Below, piece after piece: positions 1-7,743 of a stretch of 64,000 nucleotides of DNA. Both the position numbers and the translations under genes were made by a program. The DNA comes from Aquimarina longa SW024 (lineage in GTDB: Bacteria > Bacteroidota > Bacteroidia > Flavobacteriales > Flavobacteriaceae): assembly GCF_001401755.1 (NCBI RefSeq), contig NZ_KQ474100.1:126884-190883 (forward strand). The letters are read 5' to 3'. The notes beneath the pieces were generated by a model. That model saw only the letters and a list, made by a program, of their open reading frames with translations, was not told where the DNA came from and did no database searches. Every line of letters starts with the position of its first letter. Position 1 is the first letter of the stretch.

Positions 1-209
1 ATTTTACAGAAACAAATATAACTGGTTCGATTTTTAAAGATTGTAATCTAGAAGGAGCTATTTTTGAAAGAACTATAGCAGAGAAAGTTGATTTTAGAAC
101 AGCGATTAACTATAAAATAGACCCAGAAAATAATACAATAAGAAAAGCAAAATTTAATTTACAAGGGATTAAAGGACTATTAATAAAATATGATGTGATA
201 GTAGAATAA
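1..209 (+). CDS. Pentapeptide-repeat protein, C-terminal part (5' end outside window)
   Basis: Reading from base 3, 68 codons are open to a TAA at 207-209. The translation contains pentapeptide-type units (for example CNLEGAIFE and KVDFRTA) and then the typical closing segment of Qnr/McbG-like proteins, with an YKIDPENN motif and a hydrophobic KGLLIKYDVIVE end. Such proteins fold into a right-handed quadrilateral beta-helix; some protect DNA gyrase from quinolones, but most chromosomal members have no known role. Only the end is visible, so a Qnr-type function cannot be claimed. Confidence 0.8.
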   Translation, partial: FTETNITGSIFKDCNLEGAIFERTIAEKVDFRTAINYKIDPENNTIRKAKFNLQGIKGLLIKYDVIVE

Positions 210-242
210 ATCTATTATTTAATCTATGATAGAATAAAAAAA

Positions 243-641
243 ATGACATTTAGGTTTCAAAAAAAATATTTTTTCTTAACGATACTTTTATTTTTAATAG
301 AAGTGATGATTGCACTTTTTGTTGATGATCAAATTATTCGCCCTTATATTGGTGATACTCTAGTCGTGATTCTGATGTACTGTTTTTTTAAAAGCTTTAT
401 TAACTGTAAGGTACTACCATTAGCGATAGCTGTTTTATTATTTTCTTATACTATCGAAATTTTACAGTATTATAATTTTGTTCAGATAATAGGATTACAA
501 CATTCGCGATTAGCAAATATTATTATAGGAAACTCCTTTTCATGGGCAGATATGATTGCATATACCTTAGGTTTTATTGTGATAATTTGGTTAGAAAAAG
601 TAAGTGTTTTTAAACAGCAAAACTCAATAGCAGAGCAATAG
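243..641 (+). CDS. DUF2809 family small integral membrane protein
   Basis: This 132-residue protein is almost entirely hydrophobic, with about four transmembrane segments (near residues 8-27, 38-55, 58-75 and 100-118). The features RPYIGDTLVVILMYC, a central YTIEILQYY and a late SWADMIAYTLG match the DUF2809 family, whose function is unknown. It starts 33 bases after the pentapeptide-repeat gene on the same strand and could be co-transcribed with it. Nothing points to a specific role. Confidence 0.75.
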   Translation: MTFRFQKKYFFLTILLFLIEVMIALFVDDQIIRPYIGDTLVVILMYCFFKSFINCKVLPLAIAVLLFSYTIEILQYYNFVQIIGLQHSRLANIIIGNSFSWADMIAYTLGFIVIIWLEKVSVFKQQNSIAEQ

Positions 642-679
642 GGAAGTATTATAATAATTCTAAATAAGAATCGCTAGTG

Positions 680-2167
680 TTAAGTATATAGTTTTTTAAA
701 TACGATTACCAATTGATTAATAACTTCATGGATTTCTTTTTCATTTAGAGCAGCAAACCCCATTCGGACCCCATTATGTTTAGAATTATCATTGTCATAA
801 CGTTTCCAATGAGTACTGAATGCTATAGATGATTTTTCAATTTCATTATATACTACATCCCAGTTATATGTGCTATGTAATTTTACCCAGATAGCCATTC
901 CACCTTTAGGAACTTCAAAATCAAAGAAATTACTAAGTTTTTCTTGTAATAATGAACAAAATAAATCTCTTCTGGTTTTATAGATCTTTAAAACTTTGTT
1001 GCAATGTCTCTGTACATCTCCTGTATTGATCATTTGAGCAAGAGTTTGTTCTAATAGAGTGTCACCTTGTCTATCAATAACACGTCTTAATGTAGCGGCT
1101 TCGTCTATAAAATCTTTGGGAGCGATTAGATATCCTATTCTCATTGCAGGAGCAATGATTTTAGTAAAACCACCAATGTATAGTACATTACCATTATTGT
1201 CATTACTTGCCAAGGGTAAAATCGGAGCATTACTGTAATGAAAATCATAATCATAATCATCTTCTATGATAGCAAATTTATAATGCTGTGCTAGCTGTAG
1301 TAACTGCATGCGTCTTTTTGCAGATAGCGTAACCGTAGTAGGGTGATGATGGTGAGATGTGACATATACAGCACTAATCGTTTTAGTTTTGCATAGCTTT
1401 TCAATAGCATCAGTTACAATTCCTTGATCATCAATAGGTACTTGTTCTATACAGCCTCCCGCTTCTATAAATGTATTATCTGCGGTCATGTAATTAGTGC
1501 TACCTACAATAATCCTGTTGTTATTGGGGAGTATTAATTGACTCGTTAGATATATCCCCATTTGACTACCCCGAGTAATCAAAATATTATCTATTGTGAT
1601 ATGTAATCCTCTGGTTTGATTAAGGTAGGTAACTAGTGCTTTTCTTAATTCTAAATTACCATACACAGAACTGTAGGTTAATAAATTCTTATGATAATTT
1701 TTTTTAGTGATATTTCTATATGTTTTAGCAATTTCTTCAATCGGTGCTAATCGATGGTCAGGGCAGCCATCATCAATTTTCAAAACATTTTTATTACAGG
1801 TATTAGCATACTTTCGTTTTAGGTGTGGTCTTGTTAAAAAAGAAAAGTCACTTTTATTTTTAAGGTTAGTTTTTGATGCTAAAGGATCAATTTTTTTTGG
1901 TGTAATAATAGGTAATGAGCTTGTTACAAAAGTACCTTTTGCAGGAACAGTTTCAATCCACCCTTGGGAAATCAGTTCGTCATATGCAGAAATCACTGTT
2001 TTGCGATGAATATTTAAATCCTCAGCTAATTTTCTAGACCCTAGTAGTTTTGTAGAAGGAGGGAGTTTTCCTGATTTTATATAACCAATAATCTGGTCAC
2101 ATAATTGGAGATATAAACTACGATTGATATTTCTATCAAGAGATATATTATTTTTAAAAGGAAACAT
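680..2167 (-). CDS. MocR/PdxR-type transcriptional regulator (GntR wHTH + aminotransferase fold)
   Basis: Residues 10-85 form a GntR winged helix-turn-helix (SRKLAEDLNIHRKTVISAYDEL), joined by a linker to a fold-type I aminotransferase domain (about 130-495). Family landmarks are Asp303 in IEDDYDYDF and the PLP Schiff-base lysine Lys336 in GGFTKIIAP. MocR proteins sense PLP or a PLP adduct and often control vitamin B6, GABA or amino-acid genes. The divergent neighbour encodes a pyridoxamine-phosphate-oxidase-fold protein, and paired direct repeats lie between the two genes, so it probably regulates that neighbour and itself. The effector is inferred. Length (495) is normal. Confidence 0.93.
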   Translation of the reverse strand: MFPFKNNISLDRNINRSLYLQLCDQIIGYIKSGKLPPSTKLLGSRKLAEDLNIHRKTVISAYDELISQGWIETVPAKGTFVTSSLPIITPKKIDPLASKTNLKNKSDFSFLTRPHLKRKYANTCNKNVLKIDDGCPDHRLAPIEEIAKTYRNITKKNYHKNLLTYSSVYGNLELRKALVTYLNQTRGLHITIDNILITRGSQMGIYLTSQLILPNNNRIIVGSTNYMTADNTFIEAGGCIEQVPIDDQGIVTDAIEKLCKTKTISAVYVTSHHHHPTTVTLSAKRRMQLLQLAQHYKFAIIEDDYDYDFHYSNAPILPLASNDNNGNVLYIGGFTKIIAPAMRIGYLIAPKDFIDEAATLRRVIDRQGDTLLEQTLAQMINTGDVQRHCNKVLKIYKTRRDLFCSLLQEKLSNFFDFEVPKGGMAIWVKLHSTYNWDVVYNEIEKSSIAFSTHWKRYDNDNSKHNGVRMGFAALNEKEIHEVINQLVIVFKKLYT

Positions 2168-2203
2168 AACTGGACTATTACGTATTTATAAACTGGATTC
2201 TTA
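2168..2203. promoter_or_regulatory. Candidate MocR operator: two direct repeats
   Basis: AACTGGACTATTA (2168-2180) and AACTGGATTCTTA (2191-2203) are direct repeats offset by 23 bases, about two helical turns. MocR dimers are known to bind direct repeats in the region between regulator and divergent target, and the ACTGGA core resembles PdxR sites as I recall them. The position abuts the regulator start and lies upstream of the -7 box of the divergent gene. Binding is inferred. Confidence 0.6.
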
Positions 2204-2222
2204 TAGCACCCCATAAAACTAC

Positions 2223-2230
2223 TAATTTTG
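2223..2230 (+). promoter_or_regulatory. Bacteroidota -7 promoter box for the PNPOx-like gene
   Basis: TAATTTTG matches the Bacteroidota TAnnTTTG consensus, 22 bases upstream of the ATG at 2252 and 20 bases downstream of the second MocR repeat, the arrangement expected for an activator bound just upstream. The -33 element is not clear. Confidence 0.4.
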
Positions 2231-2251
2231 AATAGTAAATAAGAATATATT

Positions 2252-2911
2252 ATGGCAAAATATCCAAAAACAGAACTTAATAAAGTGGTTAGAGGTTCTA
2301 AAAGAGCAATCTATGATGTAGATACAATCTATCAAATACTTGATGATGCTTTTTTATGTAATGTAGGGTATGTTTTTAAAGGAAAAGCAATTATAATCCC
2401 TATGGCTTATGGAAGAAAAGAAGATAAAATCTATATCCATGGGTCTCTTAAAAATAGAATGATGTTAAGCCTTATAGAAGCAGGAGAAGCGAGTATATCA
2501 GTAACGCACCTAGATGGTTTAGTACTAGCACGATCAGCATTTCATCATTCTGCAAATTATAGATCAGTAAATGTATTTGGTAACATTAAAGTAGTAAAAG
2601 ATTCAAAAGAAAAAATGGAAGCACTAGCTTGTATATTAAATCATATGATTCCAGGGCATTGGGATAATGTACGGCATCCTAATGAAAAAGAATTTAATGC
2701 AACTTTAGTTATAGCAATTAGTATAGAAACAGCATCAGCAAAGGTTAGGGCAGAAGGGGTAGTTGATGAACCGAGTGATATAGATTTACCAATATGGGCA
2801 GGTGTAGTCCCTAATAGACAAGTGGCTTCTGATGCAGTTTCTGATAACGACTTGCCAGAAGGAATTGAAGTGCCAGAGACAGTACTAAAATATATACGAA
2901 AAAATAGTTAG
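2252..2911 (+). CDS. Pyridoxamine 5'-phosphate oxidase family (FMN-binding split barrel) protein
   Basis: The 219-residue protein has the PNPOx-like split-barrel pattern: an opening LNKVVRGSKRAIYD helix, IIIPMAYGRKEDKIYIHGS strands, a flavin-contacting LARSAFHHSANYRSV segment and a C-terminal region with VDEPSDIDLPIWAGVVP. This matches the flavin-nucleotide-binding subgroup often found next to MocR regulators rather than canonical PdxH. The substrate is unknown. It is divergent from the MocR gene and followed by DUF1272 and two GNAT genes on the same strand, so a small co-regulated unit is likely. Confidence 0.88.
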   Translation: MAKYPKTELNKVVRGSKRAIYDVDTIYQILDDAFLCNVGYVFKGKAIIIPMAYGRKEDKIYIHGSLKNRMMLSLIEAGEASISVTHLDGLVLARSAFHHSANYRSVNVFGNIKVVKDSKEKMEALACILNHMIPGHWDNVRHPNEKEFNATLVIAISIETASAKVRAEGVVDEPSDIDLPIWAGVVPNRQVASDAVSDNDLPEGIEVPETVLKYIRKNS

Positions 2912-2974
2912 CAAATTAAACTTGATAAAAAATATAGATTTATTAGTATATTTAAAATACACAATTTATGAAAT

Positions 2975-3280
2975 ATGTTAGAAATAAGACCTACATGCGA
3001 GCATTGTAATACAGCTTTACCAAATGATAGTGATGAAGCAATGATATGCTCTTTTGAATGTACTTTTTGTAGAACATGCGTAGAGGAAATCTTGCATAAT
3101 GTATGCCCGAATTGTGGAGGAGGTTTTGAGAAAAGACCAACAAGACCTGTGAACTGTACTACAGGTAATTGTGTAGAAAAATACCCTGTGAGTAGTATAG
3201 AAGTACATAAGCCAATAAAACAAGATGCTTTTAAAGAAGTTTTAGAAACCTTTGAAAACGTAGAACCTAGAAACAGGTAA
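2975..3280 (+). CDS. DUF1272 domain zinc-ribbon-like protein
   Basis: The first 60 residues carry the DUF1272 pattern of paired cysteines: RPTCEHCNTALP, ICSFECTFCRTC and CPNCGGGFEKRP, presumably chelating zinc. The C-terminal 40 residues are an extension with two more cysteines (CTTGNC). The function of the family is unknown. It lies 63 bases after the PNPOx-like gene and 2 bases before a GNAT gene, consistent with an operon. Confidence 0.85.
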   Translation: MLEIRPTCEHCNTALPNDSDEAMICSFECTFCRTCVEEILHNVCPNCGGGFEKRPTRPVNCTTGNCVEKYPVSSIEVHKPIKQDAFKEVLETFENVEPRNR

Positions 3281-3282
3281 TT

Positions 3283-3813
3283 ATGAATCATATTAGAAGA
3301 GCAACAATAAAAGATGTTACACAAATTTCTTACCTTGGTAAGAAAACATTTGACCAGTCCTATGGTAATTTTTTTAATGACCGAGCTACTCTTGTGAAGT
3401 ATTTAGATAGGTCATTTTCGATAAATAAAATAACAAATAGTGTACAAAATCCTGAAAATTTATACTGGATAGTAAACGATACTAAAACTCCTATGCCAAT
3501 AGGTTATGCAAAACTAAAATTAAAGTCTTCATCCGAGTTTATAGAAAATCAAAATGTCTGTAAATTACAACGGATATATTTATTACAGGGGTATGAAGCT
3601 CGAGGTATTGGTAGTAAATTACATGAGTGTATTGTGGAGACAGCTATCGATAATGGATATGATTATATGTGGTTATCCACTTTAAAAGAAAAAGAACAAG
3701 CTACTAATTTTTATAAAAATAAAGGATATGTTATAGCAGGAGAGCATGATTTTACGATTGGAGATGAAACATTTGAGTTTTGGGCTATGAAAACAAAATT
3801 GCGGAGTGAATAA
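3283..3813 (+). CDS. GNAT family N-acetyltransferase
   Basis: The 176-residue protein is a single GNAT domain. The acetyl-CoA pyrophosphate loop is recognisable as LQRIYLLQGYEARGIGSKL (about 105-123, of the R/QxxGxG/A type), preceded by the beta4 strand and followed by NFYKNKGYVIAGEHDF. The family moves an acetyl group from acetyl-CoA to an amine; the substrate is not predictable. It is tightly coupled to the preceding DUF1272 gene and overlaps the next GNAT gene. Confidence 0.88.
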   Translation: MNHIRRATIKDVTQISYLGKKTFDQSYGNFFNDRATLVKYLDRSFSINKITNSVQNPENLYWIVNDTKTPMPIGYAKLKLKSSSEFIENQNVCKLQRIYLLQGYEARGIGSKLHECIVETAIDNGYDYMWLSTLKEKEQATNFYKNKGYVIAGEHDFTIGDETFEFWAMKTKLRSE

Positions 3814-4312
3814 AGATTTAGTGTATAGACAAGCCACTTTACAAGATTTAGAGAGATTAAATCAATTAGGGAAAATTTCATATAAAGAATATTCTAAAGT
3901 ACTAACTTCTGATCACTGGAATACGCTAAGTACTATTTTGAATGATAAAAAAAATATAGAGAATCTTATAAAAATAGGGACAGTATTTATTTGCGAAACT
4001 AGTATGGATATCATAGGTATGATCTATTTTATTCCTAGTGGAAACCCAACTGAATTATACCAATCAGACTGGTGTTATATTCGATTTTTAGGAGTTCATC
4101 CAAAATACCGTAATTATGGTATTGGGAAAAAACTAGTCGATTTATGTTTAATTTATGCTAGGAAGACGAGTAGAGAACATACTATAGCACTACACACATC
4201 AGAATTTATGCATACTGCTCGATTAATGTATGAGAAGTTAGGGTTTGAAAAAGTAAAAGAAATTGAGCGATTAGGGAAAAAATATTGGGTATATCTAATG
4301 AATATAGAGTAA
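3806..4312 (+). CDS. GNAT family N-acetyltransferase (second, GTG start)
   Basis: The 168-residue protein has the GNAT signature VHPKYRNYGIGKKLVDL (about 106-122) and a C-terminal ARLMYEKLGFEKV. It starts with GTG at 3806, eight bases before the end of the upstream GNAT gene, which implies translational coupling; no better in-frame start lies near the overlap. The two acetyltransferases are only distantly similar, so this is not a fresh duplication. Substrate unknown. Confidence 0.87.
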   Translation: MNKDLVYRQATLQDLERLNQLGKISYKEYSKVLTSDHWNTLSTILNDKKNIENLIKIGTVFICETSMDIIGMIYFIPSGNPTELYQSDWCYIRFLGVHPKYRNYGIGKKLVDLCLIYARKTSREHTIALHTSEFMHTARLMYEKLGFEKVKEIERLGKKYWVYLMNIE

Positions 4313-4390
4313 CCTTACTAAATTGAATGTATCAACTAGAACGAATGCTATTTTTTATTTAGTGATGTGATAATTAAATTTGTATAAAAA

Positions 4391-4765
4391 CTATTGATTA
4401 ATTTCTACTGAATTAATTTTGGCAATAGAAGTACAATTTTCAACAAGCATAGTCACATTTTTTTCTTTAATAGTTCCCTCTATAAAGTAGATTTTACAAG
4501 AATCTAATTTAGTGTTACTTTTAGAGAAATTAACATCGCCATCTGTGAGCAAAAAAGAAATATCTGTAGTGTCTATTAAGTGTTTTTGCATATTGGTAGC
4601 TGCTTGATCAGAAAAAGTTCTTTTCTTTATTCTAATATTCTTAAGCACTCTAGAAGAGGGACCGTAATCACAAGAGGTCTTTTTTCCACCTAAAAAGAAA
4701 AATAAAAGAATAAGACCTATACCAAACCCTCCTAGGTAATACAGTAATCGATGTGCTAGTTTCAT
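4391..4765 (-). CDS. Conserved flavobacterial membrane-anchored protein (DUF4258-like)
   Basis: A 124-residue protein with one N-terminal transmembrane helix (residues 8-26, GGFGIGLILLFFFLGG) and a small alpha/beta domain beginning SCDYGPSSRVLKNIRIKKR. The second half looks like the short beta domain that I associate with DUF4258-type flavobacterial proteins, but this is memory, not a search. It is monocistronic and diverges from the sphingomyelinase-like gene. Function unknown. Confidence 0.6.
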   Translation of the reverse strand: MKLAHRLLYYLGGFGIGLILLFFFLGGKKTSCDYGPSSRVLKNIRIKKRTFSDQAATNMQKHLIDTTDISFLLTDGDVNFSKSNTKLDSCKIYFIEGTIKEKNVTMLVENCTSIAKINSVEINQ

Positions 4766-4820
4766 AAATCAAATACAATAATATGGGATCAAAAGTAAGT
4801 AAAACTTTAAAAAATCAAAG

Positions 4821-4865
4821 CTTACAATTAGCAAAGTTTGCCTAAAAAAAACAGATAATTGTAAG
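4821..4865. repeat. Nested inverted repeat in a 313-nt divergent intergenic region
   Basis: CTTACAATTA (4821-4830) and TAATTGTAAG (4856-4865) are perfect 10-base inverted arms. Between them sits a second perfect hairpin, GCAAAGTTTGC (4831-4841). The remainder of 4766-5078 is AT-rich with no gene seen. The structure could be an operator pair or an RNA hairpin in a leader; neither can be decided here. Confidence 0.4.
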
Positions 4866-5078
4866 AAACAAATAAGTTGTAGTTTCTTAAAGATTAGTTT
4901 AAGCTTAAAAATTGTGTATAGAAATTGATATAGTTCAATTACATTTTTTTGACTAAAACCCTAATATGTCAATAAATTTAATGATTAGTTTTTATTATGA
5001 TAAGATTAAAGAAGTTAAAAAAAACGTTTTTTGTGATTTTAAACGAATTGTTATCTCTTAAGCTAAAAACATTTTACA

Positions 5079-6080
5079 ATGAAAAACGTATATACATTTC
5101 TCATTTTTATAATCAGTGCATTAATAGTATCATGCTCTGAGGAAGAAAATAATTTAGATACTGATATAAACTCAAAACAATATCAACTACAGACAAATAA
5201 AAATAAAGAAAGCTTGACTGTATTGAGTTATAACGTATTCCATTTACCAGGCATAGCATCTATAAAACATTATAAAGAAGTAGAAAGGTCAAAAGGGCAA
5301 TATCAAATCCTAAAAGATATGGTTTCTTCTATTGATGTTATTGTTTTTCAAGAAGGGTTTAATAATCAGGTAAATACCCATTTATTTAATAAATTATCTA
5401 ATCTATACCCATATAGTACTATACTTGTTGGAAAATATTGTAATAGTGGTTCTTATTGGAATTCTGTAGCGGGCAATTGCTCGAATAGTATTTTAGTAGT
5501 TAATGGAGGTGTGCGTATTTTTAGTAAATATCCTATTGTAGCCAAGCATCAGTACGTATTTAATGCTTCTGCATATGGAACAGCAGATTATTACTCTAAT
5601 AAAGGAGCAGTTTATGTAGAAATAAATAAAAATAATAAAAATTATCATATTGTAGGAACACACTTGCAGGCTGATCAAGGTAGTTATGAAGGAACTTCTG
5701 TAAGGTTAGATCAATTAAAAGAAATTAAGAACTGGGTAACAGGTTTTAAAATACCAATATCCGAACCATTAATCTATGCAGGAGATATGAATGTAGAGTA
5801 TACAAATATAGAGGCATATACTAGTATGAAACGTATCTTAAATTCTAAAATAGCATATTATTTTGATTCTTCTGTGGATATAGGTACATACTCTAATACA
5901 AATACATTAGTAAAAGAGGAGTATCCTGATTATAATAATACATTAGATTATATTTTAATAGATAAAGGTCATAAGCAACCCATTTCTATTCCAGAGATGC
6001 AGGTGCTACAGTTTAAGAAAAAAGGAGAGGATTTATCTGATCATCATCCTGTAAAAACTACGTATTACTTTAGTAAATAA
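5079..6080 (+). CDS. Secreted sphingomyelin phosphodiesterase-like (EEP superfamily) lipoprotein
   Basis: A 333-residue lipoprotein: signal peptide with lipobox ALIVSC (Cys19). The rest is an endonuclease/exonuclease/phosphatase fold with the landmarks LSYNVFHLPG, VIVFQEGF (metal Glu), GTHLQAD (catalytic His), YAGDMNVEY (Asp/Asn) and SDHHPV (final catalytic His). The order and the HLQAD and SDHHPV motifs fit bacterial neutral sphingomyelinase C, a Mg-dependent enzyme releasing phosphocholine from sphingomyelin; other phosphodiester substrates are possible. It is probably displayed on the outer membrane. It is convergent with cobC. Confidence 0.82.
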   Translation: MKNVYTFLIFIISALIVSCSEEENNLDTDINSKQYQLQTNKNKESLTVLSYNVFHLPGIASIKHYKEVERSKGQYQILKDMVSSIDVIVFQEGFNNQVNTHLFNKLSNLYPYSTILVGKYCNSGSYWNSVAGNCSNSILVVNGGVRIFSKYPIVAKHQYVFNASAYGTADYYSNKGAVYVEINKNNKNYHIVGTHLQADQGSYEGTSVRLDQLKEIKNWVTGFKIPISEPLIYAGDMNVEYTNIEAYTSMKRILNSKIAYYFDSSVDIGTYSNTNTLVKEEYPDYNNTLDYILIDKGHKQPISIPEMQVLQFKKKGEDLSDHHPVKTTYYFSK

Positions 6081-6110
6081 AACTAGTACTGATAGTAATT
6101 AGTGGTATTG

Positions 6111-6629
6111 TTAGAGTTTAACAACCTCTCCATACCTTATTTTTATATTAAAAGAGTCTTTTAAATCAGTTTGCCTTAGATAAGATAGTAATGCTCGCAT
6201 TGGTCCTGCATGAGTCACAATAATGATAGCCTCATCAGAGCTTGTATCTAGAGAGGTGTAGAAACGTATAATTCTTTTTTGTAGCGTTATGTATGACTCA
6301 CCATTAGGAACTTGTATGTTAACAAAATCTTCCATCCATGGATTTAATTCTGTTTGATTGATATGATTCCATGCTCTTAACTCCCAGTCGCCAAAGTCTA
6401 TTTCTTTAAGCCGATCATCATAAGTAGTAGTGATGTTAAATGTTTGAGCTAATAATTTACATCGTTGTAGGGGACTGCTATATATTTTAGAAACTTTATG
6501 AATAGGAATGAGTTGATGTATTTTTTCTACCTCAGAAGGAAAAGAATCAGTGATCCCAATATCACTTTGTCCATAGCAGATCCCTTTCTCTATATTGGGA
6601 GTTGTATGTCTAACTAAATATATTTCCAT
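6111..6629 (-). CDS. cobC: Alpha-ribazole phosphatase (histidine phosphatase family)
   Basis: The 172-residue protein carries the phosphohistidine motif LVRHTTPN with a following GICYGQSDI, a SSPLQRCKLLA loop, EIDFGDWELRAWN and the second catalytic VTHAGPMRALL. These are the marks of CobC, which removes the phosphate from alpha-ribazole 5'-phosphate (or adenosylcobalamin phosphate) late in cobalamin assembly. It is the last gene of the operon and overlaps cobS by 16 bases. Confidence 0.92.
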   Translation of the reverse strand: MEIYLVRHTTPNIEKGICYGQSDIGITDSFPSEVEKIHQLIPIHKVSKIYSSPLQRCKLLAQTFNITTTYDDRLKEIDFGDWELRAWNHINQTELNPWMEDFVNIQVPNGESYITLQKRIIRFYTSLDTSSDEAIIIVTHAGPMRALLSYLRQTDLKDSFNIKIRYGEVVKL

Positions 6630-7375
6630 AGCGCTATGATGGTAAGATAAAATACGATTTCACTTAATTGCTGAACTGCTCCTGCACAATCTCCTGTTTG
6701 TCCACCAATCCATTTCTTAAACTTAAAACCTAAGAAAAGCTTAGAAGCATACATAGTAATAATTGTAATGAATACCCATGGATTTTTGAAGAAAAACAGA
6801 GGTGTAATACCAAAAATGCCACTTATAATTAGTGAAGGTATGTTGATGTGTTTTGCAGCGGATTTAGATTTGCTATCTTCAGTGTCTCTTACATATGGAT
6901 GTGTATATAATAGAGTAGTTGCGATAAAACGGCTTAGGCTATGACCTGCGATTAATACTAATGGAATATGCTGTATTTCTATAATTCTTAATACTGTGAA
7001 TTTTATCCCTAGAATAAATAATAACCCTATTGTACCATAAGTTCCTAGTCGAGAGTCTTTCATGATAAGAAGTATCTTATCTTTAGTCCAGCCACCGCCA
7101 AAACCATCGCAGACATCTGCAAAACCATCTTCATGAAATGCTCCTGTACTATAAATTGTAGCAACCATAGATAGTAATAAAGAAACTTCTACAGGAAAAA
7201 GAAAGGAAGCTCCATAAAAAACAAGAGCGCCAATACCACCTATAAGTATTCCTACTAAGGAGAAATATTTAGAACTAAGTTTTAGGTATTCTGGATTATG
7301 ATTAACCCATTTTGGACAAGGAATACGAGTAAAAAATAATATTGCTGTTAGAAATATATGGATTTCTTTTTTCAT
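6614..7375 (-). CDS. cobS: Adenosylcobinamide-GDP ribazoletransferase (cobalamin synthase)
   Basis: A 253-residue polytopic membrane enzyme. The diagnostic acidic motif GAFHEDGFADVCDGFGGG (about residues 78-95) and PCPKWVNH near the N terminus identify CobS, which joins adenosylcobinamide-GDP and alpha-ribazole(-phosphate) at the inner membrane. It overlaps a small membrane ORF upstream by four bases (ATGA type) and cobC downstream by 16, so the genes are translationally coupled. Confidence 0.95.
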   Translation of the reverse strand: MKKEIHIFLTAILFFTRIPCPKWVNHNPEYLKLSSKYFSLVGILIGGIGALVFYGASFLFPVEVSLLLSMVATIYSTGAFHEDGFADVCDGFGGGWTKDKILLIMKDSRLGTYGTIGLLFILGIKFTVLRIIEIQHIPLVLIAGHSLSRFIATTLLYTHPYVRDTEDSKSKSAAKHINIPSLIISGIFGITPLFFFKNPWVFITIITMYASKLFLGFKFKKWIGGQTGDCAGAVQQLSEIVFYLTIIALWKYI

Positions 7376-7716
7376 GGTGTAGTGAAATTAATAATCAAGC
7401 TATCCTCTTCTACAAAATACTGCCAAAAAGGAATAAAAGCACAAATAATAACGAGTACAGCTAGAATGATTCCTATTTTTCCAATCTTATTTTTATTTAA
7501 AAAAGAAATGATTCCAAAATAAAGACTTAATAATCCAATACATAACGTTATAATTTTTGCAGTTTTATGAATCGCAAAAATAGTAGTGTCAAGTTCCGAA
7601 TTTTCTTTTGGTTGATCAATGTATGTTATAAAATGGTCATATAAATTGAGATTATATCGATAGATAAAATACATCCCAATAATAGCAACACCTATAGATA
7701 TAATTCCTTTTTTCAT
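7372..7716 (-). CDS. Small membrane protein inserted in the cob operon
   Basis: A 114-residue protein with about three transmembrane helices (near 5-20, 49-69 and 78-98). I recognise no family. It sits between cobT and cobS, 27 bases after the first and overlapping the second by four bases, so it is transcribed and probably coupled with them. A link to cobalamin assembly at the membrane is only a guess from position. Confidence 0.7.
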   Translation of the reverse strand: MKKGIISIGVAIIGMYFIYRYNLNLYDHFITYIDQPKENSELDTTIFAIHKTAKIITLCIGLLSLYFGIISFLNKNKIGKIGIILAVLVIICAFIPFWQYFVEEDSLIINFTTP

Positions 7717-7743
7717 TTTATTAAAGTGATAATTTCTATATAC

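Noticed and set aside
2908..3324. A 138-residue reverse-strand ORF antisense to the DUF1272 gene.
   Set aside because: It is the mirror of a clear DUF1272 gene with conserved cysteines.
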